A stretch of 64,000 nucleotides of DNA, taken from positions 1,364,001-1,428,000 of the forward strand of contig NC_013530.1 of assembly GCF_000024965.1 (NCBI RefSeq), read 5' to 3'. The notes under the pieces were generated by a model that made no database searches, was not told the origin of the DNA, and saw only the letters and a list, made by a program, of their open reading frames with translations. The position numbers and the translations under genes are program-made. Within the stretch, counting starts at the first letter, position 1. Every line of letters begins with the position of its first letter. Below are positions 53,132-63,507 of this stretch, piece by piece. This DNA comes from Xylanimonas cellulosilytica DSM 15894. Lineage in GTDB: Bacteria; Actinomycetota; Actinomycetes; Actinomycetales; Cellulomonadaceae.

Positions 53132-54457
53132 GTGATCCAGCGCATCGACCTCCGCGGCCGCACGCTCACGCGCCGCGACCTGCTCGCCGTCCTCCCGCGT
53201 GCCGAGGTGGGGGTGGACGAGGCCCTCGCCGCCGTCACCCCCATCGTGGCGGACGTGCGACACCGCGGCGCCGCGGCCCTGCGTGAGATCGCCGAGCGGT
53301 TCGACGGCGTGCGCCCCGACATCCTGCGGGTGCCAGCCGAGGCGCTCGCGCAGGCGCTGGAGAGCCTCGCGGCGCCGGTGCGTGCGGGTCTCGAGGAAGC
53401 CATCGTCCGGGTCCGCACGGTCCACACCGCGCAGGTCCCGCCCGAGCACGTCACCGAGCTCGCTCCCGGTGCCGTGGTGCGGCAGCGGTATGTCCCCGTC
53501 GAGCGCGTGGGCCTGTACGCCCCGGGCGGTCTGGCCGTGTACCCGTCGAGCGTCATCATGAACGTCGTCGCCGCGCAGGCCGCGGGCGTCGCGGGCATCG
53601 CCCTCGCATCGCCGCCGCAGAAGGACCACGGCGGCCTGCCGCACCCCACGATCCTCGCGGCGTGCGCGCTCCTCGGCGTCGAGGAGGTCTACGCCGTCGG
53701 CGGCGCGCAGGCCGTGGCGATGTTCGCCTACGGCGCCGTGGGCAGCGAACCTGGCGACGGCGAGACGCTCTGCGAGCCGGTCGACGTCATCACCGGTCCG
53801 GGCAACGTCTACGTCGCCGCCGCCAAGCGGCTCGTGCGTGGCGTCGTCGGCATCGACGCGGAGGCCGGGCCCACCGAGATCGCCGTGCTCGCCGACGACA
53901 CGGCCGACGCGGGGCACGTCGCCCTCGACCTGGTCAGCCAGGCCGAGCACGACCCGATGGCCGCGTCGGTGCTGGTCACGCCGTCGGAGGCGCTGGCGAG
54001 CGCCGTCGAGGAGCGACTCGTGGAGCTCACGTCCGCGACGAAGCACTCGGCTCGCGTGGCCACGGCGCTCGGCGGCCCGCAGTCGGCGATCGTGCTGGTC
54101 GACGACGTCGAGCAGGGCGTCCAGGTGGTCGACGCGTACGGCGCCGAGCACCTGGAGCTGCAGACGGCCGACGCCGCGGCGAACGCCGACCGCATCCGCA
54201 ACGCCGGGGCGATCTTCGTCGGGCCGTGGGCACCGGTCTCCCTCGGCGACTACATGGCGGGCTCCAACCACGTGCTCCCGACGGGCGGCACCGCCCGGTA
54301 CGCGAGCGCACTGAGCGTGCTGTCGTTCCTCAAGTCGGTGCAGGTCATCGAGTACACGCGTGACGCGCTCGCGGACCTCGCGGACCGGATCGTGGCCGTG
54401 GCCGACGACGAGGACCTGCCGGCGCACGGCGAGGCCGTCCGGGGCCGCTTCGCGTGA
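53132..54457 (+). CDS. hisD: Histidinol dehydrogenase
   Basis: Last two steps of histidine synthesis: histidinol to histidine with two NAD. The 441-residue protein shows [64 protein letters not shown], the catalytic SQAEHDPMA and the zinc-site region YGAEHLEL with GSNHVLPT. The frame is open upstream, but the GTG at 53132 matches the family N-terminus and the promoter spacing. It overlaps the P-loop gene by four bases and is separated from hisC by about 4.4 kb of other genes. Confidence 0.96.
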   Translation: MIQRIDLRGRTLTRRDLLAVLPRAEVGVDEALAAVTPIVADVRHRGAAALREIAERFDGVRPDILRVPAEALAQALESLAAPVRAGLEEAIVRVRTVHTAQVPPEHVTELAPGAVVRQRYVPVERVGLYAPGGLAVYPSSVIMNVVAAQAAGVAGIALASPPQKDHGGLPHPTILAACALLGVEEVYAVGGAQAVAMFAYGAVGSEPGDGETLCEPVDVITGPGNVYVAAAKRLVRGVVGIDAEAGPTEIAVLADDTADAGHVALDLVSQAEHDPMAASVLVTPSEALASAVEERLVELTSATKHSARVATALGGPQSAIVLVDDVEQGVQVVDAYGAEHLELQTADAAANADRIRNAGAIFVGPWAPVSLGDYMAGSNHVLPTGGTARYASALSVLSFLKSVQVIEYTRDALADLADRIVAVADDEDLPAHGEAVRGRFA

Positions 54458-54945
54458 TCGTCCTGCTCACCGGGATGTCCGGGGCGGGCAAGACCGCGGC
54501 GCTGCGGGAGCTCGCCTCCCGTGGCCATGCCGTGCAGGACCTCGACTACGAGGGGTACTCGGTGCTCGTGGCGAACCCGGAGCAGCCCGTGGGCTGGGAG
54601 CAACGCTGGGACCTCGGCAAGGTGCGCACCCTGCTGGACGCCCACGCCGACGGCACCCTGTTCGTGGCCGGGACGGTGCACAACCAGGGCGAGCTCTACG
54701 ACCGGTTCGGCGCCGTCGTGCTCCTGACCGCCCCACCCTCGGTGCTCCTGGAACGCATCGAGGCCCGCACCGACAACCCGTACGGGAAGGACGCTGCCGG
54801 CCGGGCGCAGATCGAGCACGACATCGTGGCGGTGGAGCCCTTGCTGCGCCGCCGGGCGACCCACGTCCTGAGCACGGACCGGCCCTCGTCCCAGGTCGCC
54901 GACGACCTCGAACGCATCGCCTCAGGTTCGTCGCCGCCCCGATGA
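54454..54945 (+). CDS. P-loop nucleoside kinase-like protein
   Basis: A 163-residue P-loop protein with Walker [16 protein letters not shown] at 6-20, a DLDYEGYSV segment after the second strand, [18 protein letters not shown] (lid-like) and C-terminal [12 protein letters not shown]. It resembles small shikimate- or adenylylsulfate-kinase-like proteins, but no substrate motif is decisive. The GTG overlaps hisD, so it may be co-transcribed; a link to histidine synthesis is not established. Confidence 0.75.
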   Translation: MIVLLTGMSGAGKTAALRELASRGHAVQDLDYEGYSVLVANPEQPVGWEQRWDLGKVRTLLDAHADGTLFVAGTVHNQGELYDRFGAVVLLTAPPSVLLERIEARTDNPYGKDAAGRAQIEHDIVAVEPLLRRRATHVLSTDRPSSQVADDLERIASGSSPPR

Positions 54946-54971
54946 CCGACCGCCGTGCGACGTCGGCGGCG

Positions 54972-55877
54972 TCAGGGGGAACCAGCACCGGCGCGGGGAC
55001 GGATGACCGCGTCCGCCAGGCGCTCGACGGCGTCCGCGACGACGGGTCCGAGCCAGACGCCGTCGTTGTGGCGGGCGCCGTCGAGGACGACGTGCTCCAC
55101 CAGGTGGGTGGCAGCCTGGGCGACCGCCTGGCTCTGGGCGTGCGGCACGACCTCGTCGGCGGTCCCGGACAGCACGGTCACGGGCACGTCGCTCGCCGCG
55201 ACCTGCTCGGCGAGCGGGTACTCGTTGCGGTCGAGGATGAACCGCAGCACCGGGCCGGGCAACGGCACCACGGACCCGGCCACGTCGGCCAGCGACGTGA
55301 ACGGGGAGCGCAGCACGAGCCCGGCGGGCGGGACCTGTGCCGCCAGGCCGACGACGACGCCGGTGCCGATCGACTCGCCGAGGTAGATCGTGCGAGCGGC
55401 GGGGAAGCCGCGTGACTCGAGCGCCCGCTGGCCGGCGAGCGCGTCGAGCACCAGGCCGTCCTGCGCCGGCGTGCCGGGGTTGCCCGCGTACCCGCGGTAC
55501 CCGACCAGCAGCACGGCGAAGCCACGGTCGGCCAGCTCGGCGGCCAGCCGGGCCCGACCGGCCAGGTTGCCGCCGTTGCCGTGGGCGAGCAGCACCGCCT
55601 CGTCGCGTGCGCTCGCGGCCGGGCTGGGCGGGACGAACCAGGAGACCAGGCGCAGCCCGTCGTCCGTGGTGAGCTCGAGATCCTCGGCGCCCGGAAGCAC
55701 CTGCTCGGCGGCGGGCAGCGGGGAACGGGTCGGGTGATAGACGAGCTGGTGCTGCATCGCGCGCAGTGCGAACGGGCTCGCGGCCAGCAGCGCGAGCACG
55801 ACGCCGACCGTGACCGCCGCCCGCAGCACGCGCTGCCGCCGGGAACGGGGCCGGGCGCGCCCGGCAGGCGTCGTCAC
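54972..55877 (-). CDS. Alpha/beta hydrolase, membrane-anchored (BEM46-like)
   Basis: A 301-residue hydrolase with an N-terminal membrane helix (about 19-39). The catalytic Ser is in the nucleophile elbow YLGESIGTGV, Asp in LSGTADEVVP and His in LDGARHNDGVW; LLAHGNGGNLAGR forms the oxyanion hole. LVYHPTRSPLP is typical of this group. The GTG overlaps the recQ stop, so the two are coupled, although the functions have no evident relation. Confidence 0.85.
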   Translation of the reverse strand: MTTPAGRARPRSRRQRVLRAAVTVGVVLALLAASPFALRAMQHQLVYHPTRSPLPAAEQVLPGAEDLELTTDDGLRLVSWFVPPSPAASARDEAVLLAHGNGGNLAGRARLAAELADRGFAVLLVGYRGYAGNPGTPAQDGLVLDALAGQRALESRGFPAARTIYLGESIGTGVVVGLAAQVPPAGLVLRSPFTSLADVAGSVVPLPGPVLRFILDRNEYPLAEQVAASDVPVTVLSGTADEVVPHAQSQAVAQAATHLVEHVVLDGARHNDGVWLGPVVADAVERLADAVIRPRAGAGSP

Positions 55878-58282
55878 CGGATCCCGAGCACGAACGGGAA
55901 CACCCGCGCCGCACCGGCCTGCCGCAGCAGGCGGGCGGCGACCGTGAGCGTCCAGCCGGACTCGGTCCAGTCGTCGACCAGCAGCACGGACCGGCCCGGC
56001 AGCCCGTGCAGGGCAGGCTCGGAGAGCTGCAGCTCGAGCCGCTGTGCGACGCCCGCGAGGCGCATCGCCGAGTTCAGGTCGTGCCGTCCGGGCGTCTCGT
56101 GTCCGGCGGCCGGGCCGACCGCGCCGATCATCGGGACGCCCAGGTAGCGGGCCAGCCCGTCGGCCAGGTGGAAGGTGAGCTGGGGTCGGGTGACCGAGCG
56201 GACGGCCACGACCGCCTCGATCCGCAGCGGTGGCCTCGCGTCCGCGACGTCGGCGGCCTCGCCTTCCGGCGAGAAGCCGGCCGCATCCTCCGAAGGCCCG
56301 GAGTCGGCGTCGTCACCGGACGACGCGCGCAGCGCCGCCCAGTCGTCCAGCACCCGTGCGGCCGCCCGGCGCAGCGGCACGGGCAGCTCGCCGTCGGGCG
56401 CCCCGGGGGCGAGCAGATCCCGCAGCGGCCCGGACCAGCCGAGCCCGTCGAGGCGGGCGATCGCGCGGCCCGGTTCGGCGAGCTCGCCCGCGGCGAGCCG
56501 TCCGCGCAGGTCCAGCCCCAGCGCCGCGAGGCCGGACGGCCACAGCTTGCGCGGCTCGACCTCGACTCCCGGCCGGTCCATCTCGTGCCGCGCGGCGGCC
56601 ACGGCCTCGGCGTCGGGGGCGTCCGGCAGGGCGACGCCGCCGCAGCGGTCGCAGCGCCCGCACCGCCATGCGGCGGACTCGGCGCCCCCGCCGGCGAGCT
56701 CCGGGTCGTCGAGCTGCCGCCGCAGGAACGCCATCCGGCACCCGGACGTGCGGACGTACTCGACCATCGCCTGCTGCTCGGCCTCGCGCGTCGCGGCCAC
56801 CCGCGCGTACCGCTCGGCGTCGTACGCCCACGGCCGCCCCGTGGCGGTCCACCCGCCCTGCACGCGCCGCACGGCGCCGTCGACGTCGAGCACCTTGAGC
56901 ATCGTCTCGAGTCGCGACCGCTTGAGGTCGACGAGCGGTTCGAGCGCCGGGGTCGACAGCGGACCGTCGGCGGCCTCCAGCGCCGCGAGCGTCGCGCGCA
57001 CCTGCCCCTCGGCCGGGAACGCCTGAGCCCCGAACCAGTCCCAGATCGCGCGGTCCTCCTGCCCGGGCAGCAGGACGACGACGGCGGAGTCCACGCCACG
57101 GCCCGCGCGCCCGACCTGCTGGTAGTACGCGATGGGGGAGGACGGCGCGCCCAGGTGGACCACGAACCCGAGGTCGGGCTTGTCGAACCCCATGCCGAGC
57201 GCCGACGTCGCGACCAGCGCCTTGACCCGGTTCTCCTTGAGGTCCGCCTCGAGCGCCTCGCGCTGCGTCGGGTCGGTGCGCCCGGTGTACGCGGCGACGG
57301 CGAGCCCGGCCGCACGCAGCTGTTCGGCCACCTGCTCGGCGGCCGACACGGTCAGGCAGTAGACGATGCCGGACCCCTCGATGTCCTGGAGGGCCTCGGC
57401 GAGCCACGCCACCCGGGTCGGCTGGTCCGGCAGCTCGAGCACCGCCAGGTGCAGCGACTCCCGGTCGAGCGGCCCGCGCAGCACCAGCACGTCGGTGTCC
57501 GGCAGCCCGGAGGCGTGCACGGCGAGCTGCTCCGCGACGTCGCGCGTCACCCGCTCGTTGGCCGTCGCCGTCGTCGCGAGCACCGGGATGCCGGGCGGGA
57601 GGTCGGCGAGCAGGGTGCGGATGCGGCGGTAGTCCGGGCGGAAGTCGTGGCCCCAGTCGGAGATGCAGTGGGCCTCGTCGACGACGACGAGGCCGGCGTC
57701 GGCGGCGAGGCGCGGCAGCACCTCGTCGCGGAACCCGGGGTTGTTGAGGCGTTCGGGGGAGCACAGCAGCACGTCGACCTCGCCGGCCGCGATCTGCGCG
57801 TGCACGGACTCCCACTCGGTGACGTTGGCCGAGTTGATCGTCACCGCCCGGATCCCGGCACGGGCGGCCGCCGCGATCTGGTCGCGCATGAGGGCCAGCA
57901 GCGGCGAGATGATCACCGTCGGCCCCGCGCCGCGGGCGCGCAGCAGCGACGTCGCCACGAAGTACACGGCCGACTTGCCCCACCCGGTGCGCTGCACCAC
58001 CAGCGCCCGACGGCGGAACGCGGCCAGCGCCTCGATCGCCCGCCACTGGTCCTCGCGCAGCACGGCGTCGTCGCGGCCGACCAGCGAGCGCAGGGCGGCC
58101 TCGGCCTCGCCGCGCAGCGTCGACCCGGTGGCCTCACCGTCGGGGCCCACGGTGTCGATGAGGCCCCGGAGCATGGCGAGGGTCGCCCGCCGGGCCGGAT
58201 CGGCCGAGGCGGGATCGGGCGATGCGGGACCGGGCGACGTGGGATCCGGCGACGTGGGGTCGGCGGGCTGCGATTCACTCAC
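55874..58282 (-). CDS. RecQ-family helicase fused to a phosphoribosyltransferase-like domain
   Basis: An 802-residue 3'-5' DNA helicase. A DP-rich N-terminus (1-35) precedes the helicase core: motif I VQRTGWGKSA (Trp where most RecQ have Gly), DEAH box VVDEAHCISDWGHDFRPDYR, ATATAN motif III and QVGRAGRG motif VI. A zinc-binding set of cysteines (CRMAFL ... WRCGRCDRCG) follows. The C-terminal 150 residues resemble a type I phosphoribosyltransferase, with the PRPP-loop-like VLLVDDWTESGWTLT at 766-780, as in ComF. The GTG start follows TACGAT by six bases, suggesting a leaderless transcript. Confidence 0.87.
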   Translation of the reverse strand: MSESQPADPTSPDPTSPGPASPDPASADPARRATLAMLRGLIDTVGPDGEATGSTLRGEAEAALRSLVGRDDAVLREDQWRAIEALAAFRRRALVVQRTGWGKSAVYFVATSLLRARGAGPTVIISPLLALMRDQIAAAARAGIRAVTINSANVTEWESVHAQIAAGEVDVLLCSPERLNNPGFRDEVLPRLAADAGLVVVDEAHCISDWGHDFRPDYRRIRTLLADLPPGIPVLATTATANERVTRDVAEQLAVHASGLPDTDVLVLRGPLDRESLHLAVLELPDQPTRVAWLAEALQDIEGSGIVYCLTVSAAEQVAEQLRAAGLAVAAYTGRTDPTQREALEADLKENRVKALVATSALGMGFDKPDLGFVVHLGAPSSPIAYYQQVGRAGRGVDSAVVVLLPGQEDRAIWDWFGAQAFPAEGQVRATLAALEAADGPLSTPALEPLVDLKRSRLETMLKVLDVDGAVRRVQGGWTATGRPWAYDAERYARVAATREAEQQAMVEYVRTSGCRMAFLRRQLDDPELAGGGAESAAWRCGRCDRCGGVALPDAPDAEAVAAARHEMDRPGVEVEPRKLWPSGLAALGLDLRGRLAAGELAEPGRAIARLDGLGWSGPLRDLLAPGAPDGELPVPLRRAAARVLDDWAALRASSGDDADSGPSEDAAGFSPEGEAADVADARPPLRIEAVVAVRSVTRPQLTFHLADGLARYLGVPMIGAVGPAAGHETPGRHDLNSAMRLAGVAQRLELQLSEPALHGLPGRSVLLVDDWTESGWTLTVAARLLRQAGAARVFPFVLGIR

Positions 58283-58288
58283 CCCGCG

Positions 58289-58294
58289 ATCGTA
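58289..58294 (-). promoter_or_regulatory. -10 hexamer TACGAT, leaderless recQ-like gene
   Basis: On the minus strand TACGAT ends six bases before the GTG at 58282; no ribosome-binding site. Confidence 0.5.
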
Positions 58295-58390
58295 GGCGCG
58301 GCCCCCGACGCCGGGGCCGTCGCCCGCGCCGCCTGTGCACAACGGCGTCGCGCGCCCGGTTGTGGACGACGTCCGGGCCATGATGTGCGC

Positions 58391-58831
58391 ATGGACGCCC
58401 ACGCAACGAACGCTCCCACCCGCCGCCAGGTCGTGCTCTCCGCGGGCGCCGGCATCGCCGCCGCGGGGCTGCTCGCCGCCTGCGTCGAGCCGCGTGCGAC
58501 GCCTACCGCCGACGCCTCCGCCGTCGCCGCCCGGGGCGCGGGCACCCGGGTCGCGGCGCTCGCCGAGGTCCCGGTGGGCGGTGCCCTGTCGGTCGACGTC
58601 GACGGGCACGCCCTCCTCCTCACCCGCCCCGCCGAGGGTGAGGTGCACCTGTTCAGCTCGATCTGCCCGCACGCCGGCTGCAAGGTCGTGCCCGCCGACG
58701 CCGAGCTCGACTGCCCCTGCCACGGCTCGCGCTTCGCGCTCGCGGACGGTGCGGTGCTCGCCGGCCCCGCGCCGGCCCCGCTCGCCGAGATCGCCGTCGA
58801 GATCCGCGGCGACGACGTCGTCCTGACCTGA
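58391..58831 (+). CDS. Rieske [2Fe-2S] lipoprotein
   Basis: A 146-residue exported iron-sulfur protein. The N-terminus combines a twin-arginine start (TRRQVVLSAGAGIAAAGLLAAC) with a lipobox LAAC, so it is probably Tat-exported and lipid-anchored. The cluster ligands are CPHAGC and CPCHGSRF, with two cysteines able to form the Rieske disulfide. Redox partner unknown; no cytochrome genes are near. It diverges from the recQ-like gene and ends before a hairpin. Confidence 0.9.
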   Translation: MDAHATNAPTRRQVVLSAGAGIAAAGLLAACVEPRATPTADASAVAARGAGTRVAALAEVPVGGALSVDVDGHALLLTRPAEGEVHLFSSICPHAGCKVVPADAELDCPCHGSRFALADGAVLAGPAPAPLAEIAVEIRGDDVVLT

Positions 58832-58841
58832 CCTGCCCGGC

Positions 58842-58872
58842 GGACCGCCGTTCACGCCGTGAAATGCGGTCC
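58842..58872. terminator. Hairpin after the Rieske gene
   Basis: An outer 7-bp stem GGACCGC / GCGGTCC encloses an inner 6-bp stem TTCACG / CGTGAA. It lies 10 bases past the Rieske stop and 20 bases before the hisC -10, so it probably ends the Rieske transcript. Confidence 0.55.
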
Positions 58873-58892
58873 GGAGCGCGCTCGGGCTTTCG

Positions 58893-58898
58893 TAGACT
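58893..58898 (+). promoter_or_regulatory. -10 hexamer TAGACT, leaderless hisC operon
   Basis: TAGACT ends six bases before the hisC GTG, the head of a run of overlapping genes reaching to SseB. Confidence 0.6.
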
Positions 58899-58904
58899 GA
58901 CCGC

Positions 58905-60068
58905 GTGACCACCCCGACTGGGCTGCTCCCGCTGCGCCCGGAGCTTGCCGGCGAGGAGCCGTACGGCGCCCCGCAGCTCGACGTCCCGGTTCTCCTGAAC
59001 GTCAACGAGAACCCGTACCCGCCGTCCGACGACGTCGTGGCGACCATCGCGGCCGACGTCGCGGAGGCCGCCCGCGGCCTCAACCGCTACCCGGACCGGG
59101 ACGCGCTGGGACTGCGCGGCGACCTCGCGGCCTACCTGCGCACGGAGTCCGGGGTCGCGCTGGAGCCCACGCAGATCTGGGCAGCCAACGGCTCCAACGA
59201 GGTCATGCTGCAGCTGCTGCAGGCGTTCGGCGGGCCGGGCCGCACCGTCGTGAGCTTCGCGCCCACCTACTCGATGTACCCCGAGTACGCGCGCGACACC
59301 CACACCCGCTGGGTCGCCGGTCGCCGCAACGAGGACTTCACGATCGACGTCGACCACGCCACCCAGGTCATCGAGCGCGAGCAGCCGTCGGTCATCCTGC
59401 TGACCAGCCCCAACAACCCCACCGGCACGGCCCTGCCGCTCGACGTCGTCGAGGCGGTGCTCGACGCCGCCGCGTGCGTCCGGGTCCCCGACGCCCCCGA
59501 CGGTGCGGGCGCCGTCGTCGTCGTCGACGAGGCGTACGCGGAGTTCCGACGACGCGGGACGCCGTCGGCCCTCGGCCTGCTGGAGGCCCACCCGAACCTG
59601 GCCGTCTCGCGCACCATGTCCAAGGCCTTCGGGGCCGCGGGCCTGCGCCTCGGCTACCTCGCCGCGTCGGAGCGGCTCGTCGACGCGCTGCGCGTCGTGC
59701 GGCTGCCGTACCACCTCTCCGCGATCACGCAGGCCGCCGCCCGCGCCGCGCTCAAGCACACGGACGCCCTCATGGCGCAGGTGGGCTCGCTGCGCGCCGA
59801 GCGCGACGACCTCGTGGTCTGGCTGCGCGCGCAGGGCATCGAGGTCGCGGACACCGACGCCAACTTCGTCCTCTTCGGCAGGTTCGACGACCGGCGCGCG
59901 GTCTGGCAGGGGCTGCTGGACCGTGGCGTGCTCATCCGTGAGGTCGGCCCGCCGGGCTGGCTGCGCGTCTCCGTCGGCACCCCGGTGGAGACCGCCCGTT
60001 TCAAGGACGCGCTGAGCGACGTCCTGCTCGCCCTGCCCGCAGCCCAGCCCACCCAGAAGGAGGCCTGA
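58905..60068 (+). CDS. hisC: Histidinol-phosphate aminotransferase
   Basis: PLP-dependent class I/II aminotransferase of 387 residues: imidazole-acetol phosphate to histidinol phosphate. Motifs are [46 protein letters not shown] and the PLP Lys in [17 protein letters not shown]. The stop overlaps the hisB start (TGATG). Confidence 0.96.
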   Translation: MTTPTGLLPLRPELAGEEPYGAPQLDVPVLLNVNENPYPPSDDVVATIAADVAEAARGLNRYPDRDALGLRGDLAAYLRTESGVALEPTQIWAANGSNEVMLQLLQAFGGPGRTVVSFAPTYSMYPEYARDTHTRWVAGRRNEDFTIDVDHATQVIEREQPSVILLTSPNNPTGTALPLDVVEAVLDAAACVRVPDAPDGAGAVVVVDEAYAEFRRRGTPSALGLLEAHPNLAVSRTMSKAFGAAGLRLGYLAASERLVDALRVVRLPYHLSAITQAAARAALKHTDALMAQVGSLRAERDDLVVWLRAQGIEVADTDANFVLFGRFDDRRAVWQGLLDRGVLIREVGPPGWLRVSVGTPVETARFKDALSDVLLALPAAQPTQKEA

Positions 60069-60667
60069 TGAGCCGCACCGCCCGCATCGAGCGGTCCACC
60101 AGCGAGTCGTCCGTCGTCGTCTCGATCGACCTCGACGGCACCGGACGCACCGACATCTCGACGTCGGTGCCGTTCTTCGACCACATGCTGACGGCGCTGG
60201 GCAAGCACTCGCTCATCGACCTCACCGTCAAGGCGACGGGCGACACGCACATCGACGCCCACCACACGGTCGAGGACACGGCGATCGTGCTGGGCCAGGC
60301 GCTCAAGGCGGCGCTCGGCGACAAGGCCGGCATCGCCCGGTACGGCGACGCCACCGTGCCGCTCGACGAGGCGCTCGCGCTCGCCGTCGTCGACGTGTCC
60401 GGCCGCCCCTACCTCGTGCACGAGGGCGAGCCCGCCGGTCAGGAGTACCACCTCATCGGTGGGCACTTCACCGGCTCCCTGACCCGGCACGTGCTCGAGT
60501 CCCTCGCGCACCACGCGGGCATCTGCCTGCACGTGCGGGTGCTCGCCGGCCGCGACCCGCACCACATCGTCGAGGCCCAGTTCAAGGCCCTCGCGCGCGC
60601 CCTGCGCGCGGCCGTCGCGCTCGACCCGCGCGTCGAGGGCATCCCGTCCACCAAGGGGGCACTGTGA
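60068..60667 (+). CDS. hisB: Imidazoleglycerol-phosphate dehydratase
   Basis: Monofunctional HisB of 199 residues. The manganese-binding histidine-rich motifs are [14 protein letters not shown] and [37 protein letters not shown], with FFDHML at the first site. No fused histidinol phosphatase domain, as usual in actinobacteria. It overlaps the next gene by four bases. Confidence 0.97.
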   Translation: MSRTARIERSTSESSVVVSIDLDGTGRTDISTSVPFFDHMLTALGKHSLIDLTVKATGDTHIDAHHTVEDTAIVLGQALKAALGDKAGIARYGDATVPLDEALALAVVDVSGRPYLVHEGEPAGQEYHLIGGHFTGSLTRHVLESLAHHAGICLHVRVLAGRDPHHIVEAQFKALARALRAAVALDPRVEGIPSTKGAL

Positions 60668-61164
60668 CCGAGGACCTGCCCGACGACATCGTCATCCCCG
60701 ACGACCTGTCGTCGCTCACCGCACCCCAGGAGCGCGAGCTCGCCGTCCTGCTCACCCAGGTCGCCGACGCCGAGGCTCTCGCCGCGGCCTGCGCTCTTGC
60801 CGAGATCGACGTCGACGCGCTCCCGTCGCCGGTCGGGGCGCTCGCGGTGCTGCGTGACACCGCGGGCGAGGCGCCCGAGCAGGCGGCTGCGGCGATCTCG
60901 AAGCTGGTGGCCGGGGCTGCGCTCGTGCTCGTCACGCGCGCCGAGGGGCAGCTCACGTGCGTGCGCTACCAGGGCGGGGTCGCGGAGGGCAACCTCCCGC
61001 CGGGGCTCGTGCTCTCGGGCGCCCCGGAGGCGCTGGAGGACCTGCTGACGGGCCAGATCGGCGTCGCGGACCTGCCGGGTGGCATCGCCTCCGGCGGCAT
61101 CGGCCGCCTCAAGGCGATGCGCATGCTCACGGGTATCGCGCGCAGGGCGAAGAAGTCGAAGTGA
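60664..61164 (+). CDS. Unidentified small protein inside the his operon
   Basis: A 166-residue protein I do not recognise. An acidic N-terminus ([18 protein letters not shown]) is followed by a helical, alanine-rich central part, a beta-like segment ([19 protein letters not shown]) and a glycine-rich, strongly basic end ([28 protein letters not shown]). The GTG overlaps hisB and the stop overlaps hisH, so it is made with the pathway. A role as a local assembly or regulatory factor would be a guess. Confidence 0.75.
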   Translation: MTEDLPDDIVIPDDLSSLTAPQERELAVLLTQVADAEALAAACALAEIDVDALPSPVGALAVLRDTAGEAPEQAAAAISKLVAGAALVLVTRAEGQLTCVRYQGGVAEGNLPPGLVLSGAPEALEDLLTGQIGVADLPGGIASGGIGRLKAMRMLTGIARRAKKSK

Positions 61165-61910
61165 GCATCCCTCCGCTGCTTCCCGACGGCGGCGTGTCCG
61201 CCGAGCTGAACGCCCGGACTGCCGCTTCGGCACGCGGCGACCGGCCGCGCGGCGACCGCTCCCAGGTGGTCGTCCTCGACTACGGCTTCGGCAACGTGCG
61301 CTCCGCCGTGCGCGCCCTGGAGCGGGTGGGCGCCCAGGTCGAGCTGACCTCCGACCAGGACGCGGCCCTGGAGGCCGACGGCCTGGTGGTCCCCGGCGTC
61401 GGCGCCTTCGCGGCCTGCATGGCCGGTCTGCGCGCGGTGCGCGGCGACCAGATCGTCGGGCGCCGCCTGGCCGGCGGGCGCCCCGTGCTCGGCATCTGCG
61501 TCGGCATGCAGGTGATGTTCGCCCACGGGGTCGAGCACGGCGTCGACACCGCAGGGCTGGGGGAGTGGGACGGCGTCGTCGAGCGCCTCGACGCCCCCGT
61601 GGTGCCGCACATGGGCTGGTCCCCGGTCGAGGCGCCGACCGGCACCCGCCTGTTCGCGGGCGTCGAGTCCGAGCGGTTCTACTTCGTGCACTCCTACGCG
61701 GCCCAGGCCTTCACCCAGGGGCACGACGACGCCGCCAACCCGCACTTCACCCCGCCGCTCGTGACGTGGGCGCACCACGGCACGCCCGCGCACGGGGCCC
61801 GGTTCGTCGCGGCCGTCGAGGACGGACCGCTCGCCGCCACCCAGTTCCACCCCGAGAAGTCGGGCGACGCGGGGGCCACCCTGCTGGAGAACTGGGTCAC
61901 GTCCCTCTGA
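61161..61910 (+). CDS. hisH: Imidazole glycerol phosphate synthase, glutaminase subunit
   Basis: HisH supplies ammonia from glutamine to HisF. The 249-residue class I amidotransferase has the nucleophile Cys in [11 protein letters not shown] and the His-Glu pair in TQFHPEKSG, with [12 protein letters not shown] at the first strand. The N-terminal 33 residues before the fold are unusual and may be disordered; a later start is not ruled out. hisF is not in the window. Confidence 0.95.
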   Translation: MSIPPLLPDGGVSAELNARTAASARGDRPRGDRSQVVVLDYGFGNVRSAVRALERVGAQVELTSDQDAALEADGLVVPGVGAFAACMAGLRAVRGDQIVGRRLAGGRPVLGICVGMQVMFAHGVEHGVDTAGLGEWDGVVERLDAPVVPHMGWSPVEAPTGTRLFAGVESERFYFVHSYAAQAFTQGHDDAANPHFTPPLVTWAHHGTPAHGARFVAAVEDGPLAATQFHPEKSGDAGATLLENWVTSL

Positions 61911-61921
61911 TCGGAGAACAT

Positions 61922-62653
61922 ATGACCGACCGCCTCGTGCTCCTGCCCGCCGTCGACGTCGCCGACGGCCAGGCCGTCCGCCTCGTCCAGGGCGAGGCCG
62001 GCTCCGAGACCTCGTACGGCGACCCGCTCGCCGCCGCCCTCGACTGGCAGGCGGGCGGCGCCGAGTGGGTCCACCTGGTGGACCTCGACGCCGCGTTCGG
62101 CCGCGGCTCCAACGCGGAGCTGCTGGCCGAGGTCGTGCGCAAGCTCGACGTGCACGTGGAGCTCTCGGGCGGCATCCGCGACGACGAGTCCCTGGAGCGT
62201 GCGCTCGCCACCGGTGCCCGCCGCGTCAACATCGGCACGGCCGCGCTCGAGAACCCGGAGTGGACCGCGGCCATCATCTCGACGTACGGCGACCTGGTCG
62301 CCGTCGGCCTCGACGTGCGCGGCACCACGCTCGCCGCCCGCGGCTGGACCCAGGAGGGCGGCGACCTGTGGGAGGTGCTCGCCCGCCTGGACGAGGCCGG
62401 CTGCGCCCGCTACGTGGTCACCGACGTGACCAAGGACGGCACCCTGCGCGGCCCGAACGTCGACCTGCTGCGCGAGGTCGCCGCCCGCACGGACGCCGCG
62501 GTCGTCGCCTCGGGCGGCATCTCCTCGCTCGACGACCTGCGCGCCCTGCGCGACCTGGTGGGAGAAGGCGTCGAGGGCGCTGTCGTCGGCAAGGCCCTGT
62601 ACGCCGGGGCGTTCACCCTGCCCGAGGCGCTCGACGTCGCGGGCCGGCCGTGA
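61922..62653 (+). CDS. priA: Bifunctional phosphoribosyl isomerase PriA
   Basis: TIM-barrel isomerase of 243 residues acting in histidine (HisA step) and, in actinobacteria lacking trpF, tryptophan synthesis. The catalytic aspartates are in [10 protein letters not shown] and [23 protein letters not shown] and [12 protein letters not shown] hold the phosphate sites. [15 protein letters not shown] is the PriA-type active-site loop. GGAGAACAT precedes the ATG; the stop overlaps the SseB gene (GTGA). Confidence 0.93.
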   Translation: MTDRLVLLPAVDVADGQAVRLVQGEAGSETSYGDPLAAALDWQAGGAEWVHLVDLDAAFGRGSNAELLAEVVRKLDVHVELSGGIRDDESLERALATGARRVNIGTAALENPEWTAAIISTYGDLVAVGLDVRGTTLAARGWTQEGGDLWEVLARLDEAGCARYVVTDVTKDGTLRGPNVDLLREVAARTDAAVVASGGISSLDDLRALRDLVGEGVEGAVVGKALYAGAFTLPEALDVAGRP

Positions 62654-63438
62654 CCCACGCGCACGAGGACGACGCGGCGGGCCAGGCCCTGCCCGGCCAC
62701 CTGCGCTCCATCCAGCCGACGTCGCAGTTCGCGGGCGACGACGGCACGGCCGACCCCGAGCTCGCCGCGCTCCTCGCGGGGCACGCGGCGGGCACGGTAC
62801 CGCTGCGTGACGTCGTCGCGCGCCTGGCCGCGTGCCGGGTGCTGGTGCCGGTGCTGGCCGAGCTCGACGTCGCCGAGGCGGTCGTGGTCGACGGGCAGGA
62901 GCTGCACGTCGACAAGGAGGCGTCCTCGGGCGTGGTCGCGCTGCAGGCGCCGGACGGGCGCCGCGCGCTGCCCGTGTTCACGTCCGTGGCGACCATGAGG
63001 GCGTGGCGGGAGTCGGCCCGGCCGGTGCCCGTCGAGGCCGCCCGCGCGGCGCTCTCCGCGGTGAGCGAGGACTGGTCGCTGCTGGTCGTCGACCCCGCCG
63101 GTCCGGTGACGGTGACCGTGCCGCGTCCCGCCGTGTGGGCCATGGCCCAGGGCAGGGCGTGGGAGCCGGCGCTCGTCGCGACGCAGGACGGGCTGGTCGT
63201 CGACGACGAGGTGCTCGCCGCCGTCCGGCTGGCCGCCGAACCGGTGCAGCACGTGGTGCGGGTGGGCGCGCAGCCGGGGCGGACGGCCGAGGTCGCCGTC
63301 GTGCTGTCCATCGATGCCGGGCTCGACCGGGCCGGGCTGGACGGCGTGCTGCGGCAGGTCAACGCCCGCCTGGGCGCCTCCGACGTCGTCGCCGAGCGCG
63401 TCGACTCCCTCGAGCTGCGGATCGCCGCGGCGAGGTAG
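62650..63438 (+). CDS. SseB-family protein
   Basis: A 262-residue protein with an SseB-like N-terminal domain ([21 protein letters not shown], then [26 protein letters not shown]) and a C-terminal second domain. Such genes often follow priA in actinobacteria; their function is unknown. The GTG overlaps priA. Its last 30 bases, including the stop, are duplicated directly downstream. Confidence 0.85.
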   Translation: MTHAHEDDAAGQALPGHLRSIQPTSQFAGDDGTADPELAALLAGHAAGTVPLRDVVARLAACRVLVPVLAELDVAEAVVVDGQELHVDKEASSGVVALQAPDGRRALPVFTSVATMRAWRESARPVPVEAARAALSAVSEDWSLLVVDPAGPVTVTVPRPAVWAMAQGRAWEPALVATQDGLVVDDEVLAAVRLAAEPVQHVVRVGAQPGRTAEVAVVLSIDAGLDRAGLDGVLRQVNARLGASDVVAERVDSLELRIAAAR

Positions 63439-63470
63439 TGCTCGAGCTGCGGATCGCCGCGGCGCGGTAG
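63409..63470 (+). repeat. 30-bp duplication of the SseB gene's 3' end
   Basis: Bases 63409-63438 (ending GGCGAGGTAG with the TAG stop) recur at 63441-63470 with one mismatch, two bases apart. The copy reproduces the last nine codons and the stop. Confidence 0.9.
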
Positions 63471-63507
63471 CGCCCCGGCCCGGCTCCCGGCGCGCCGTCG
63501 GGTGCGG

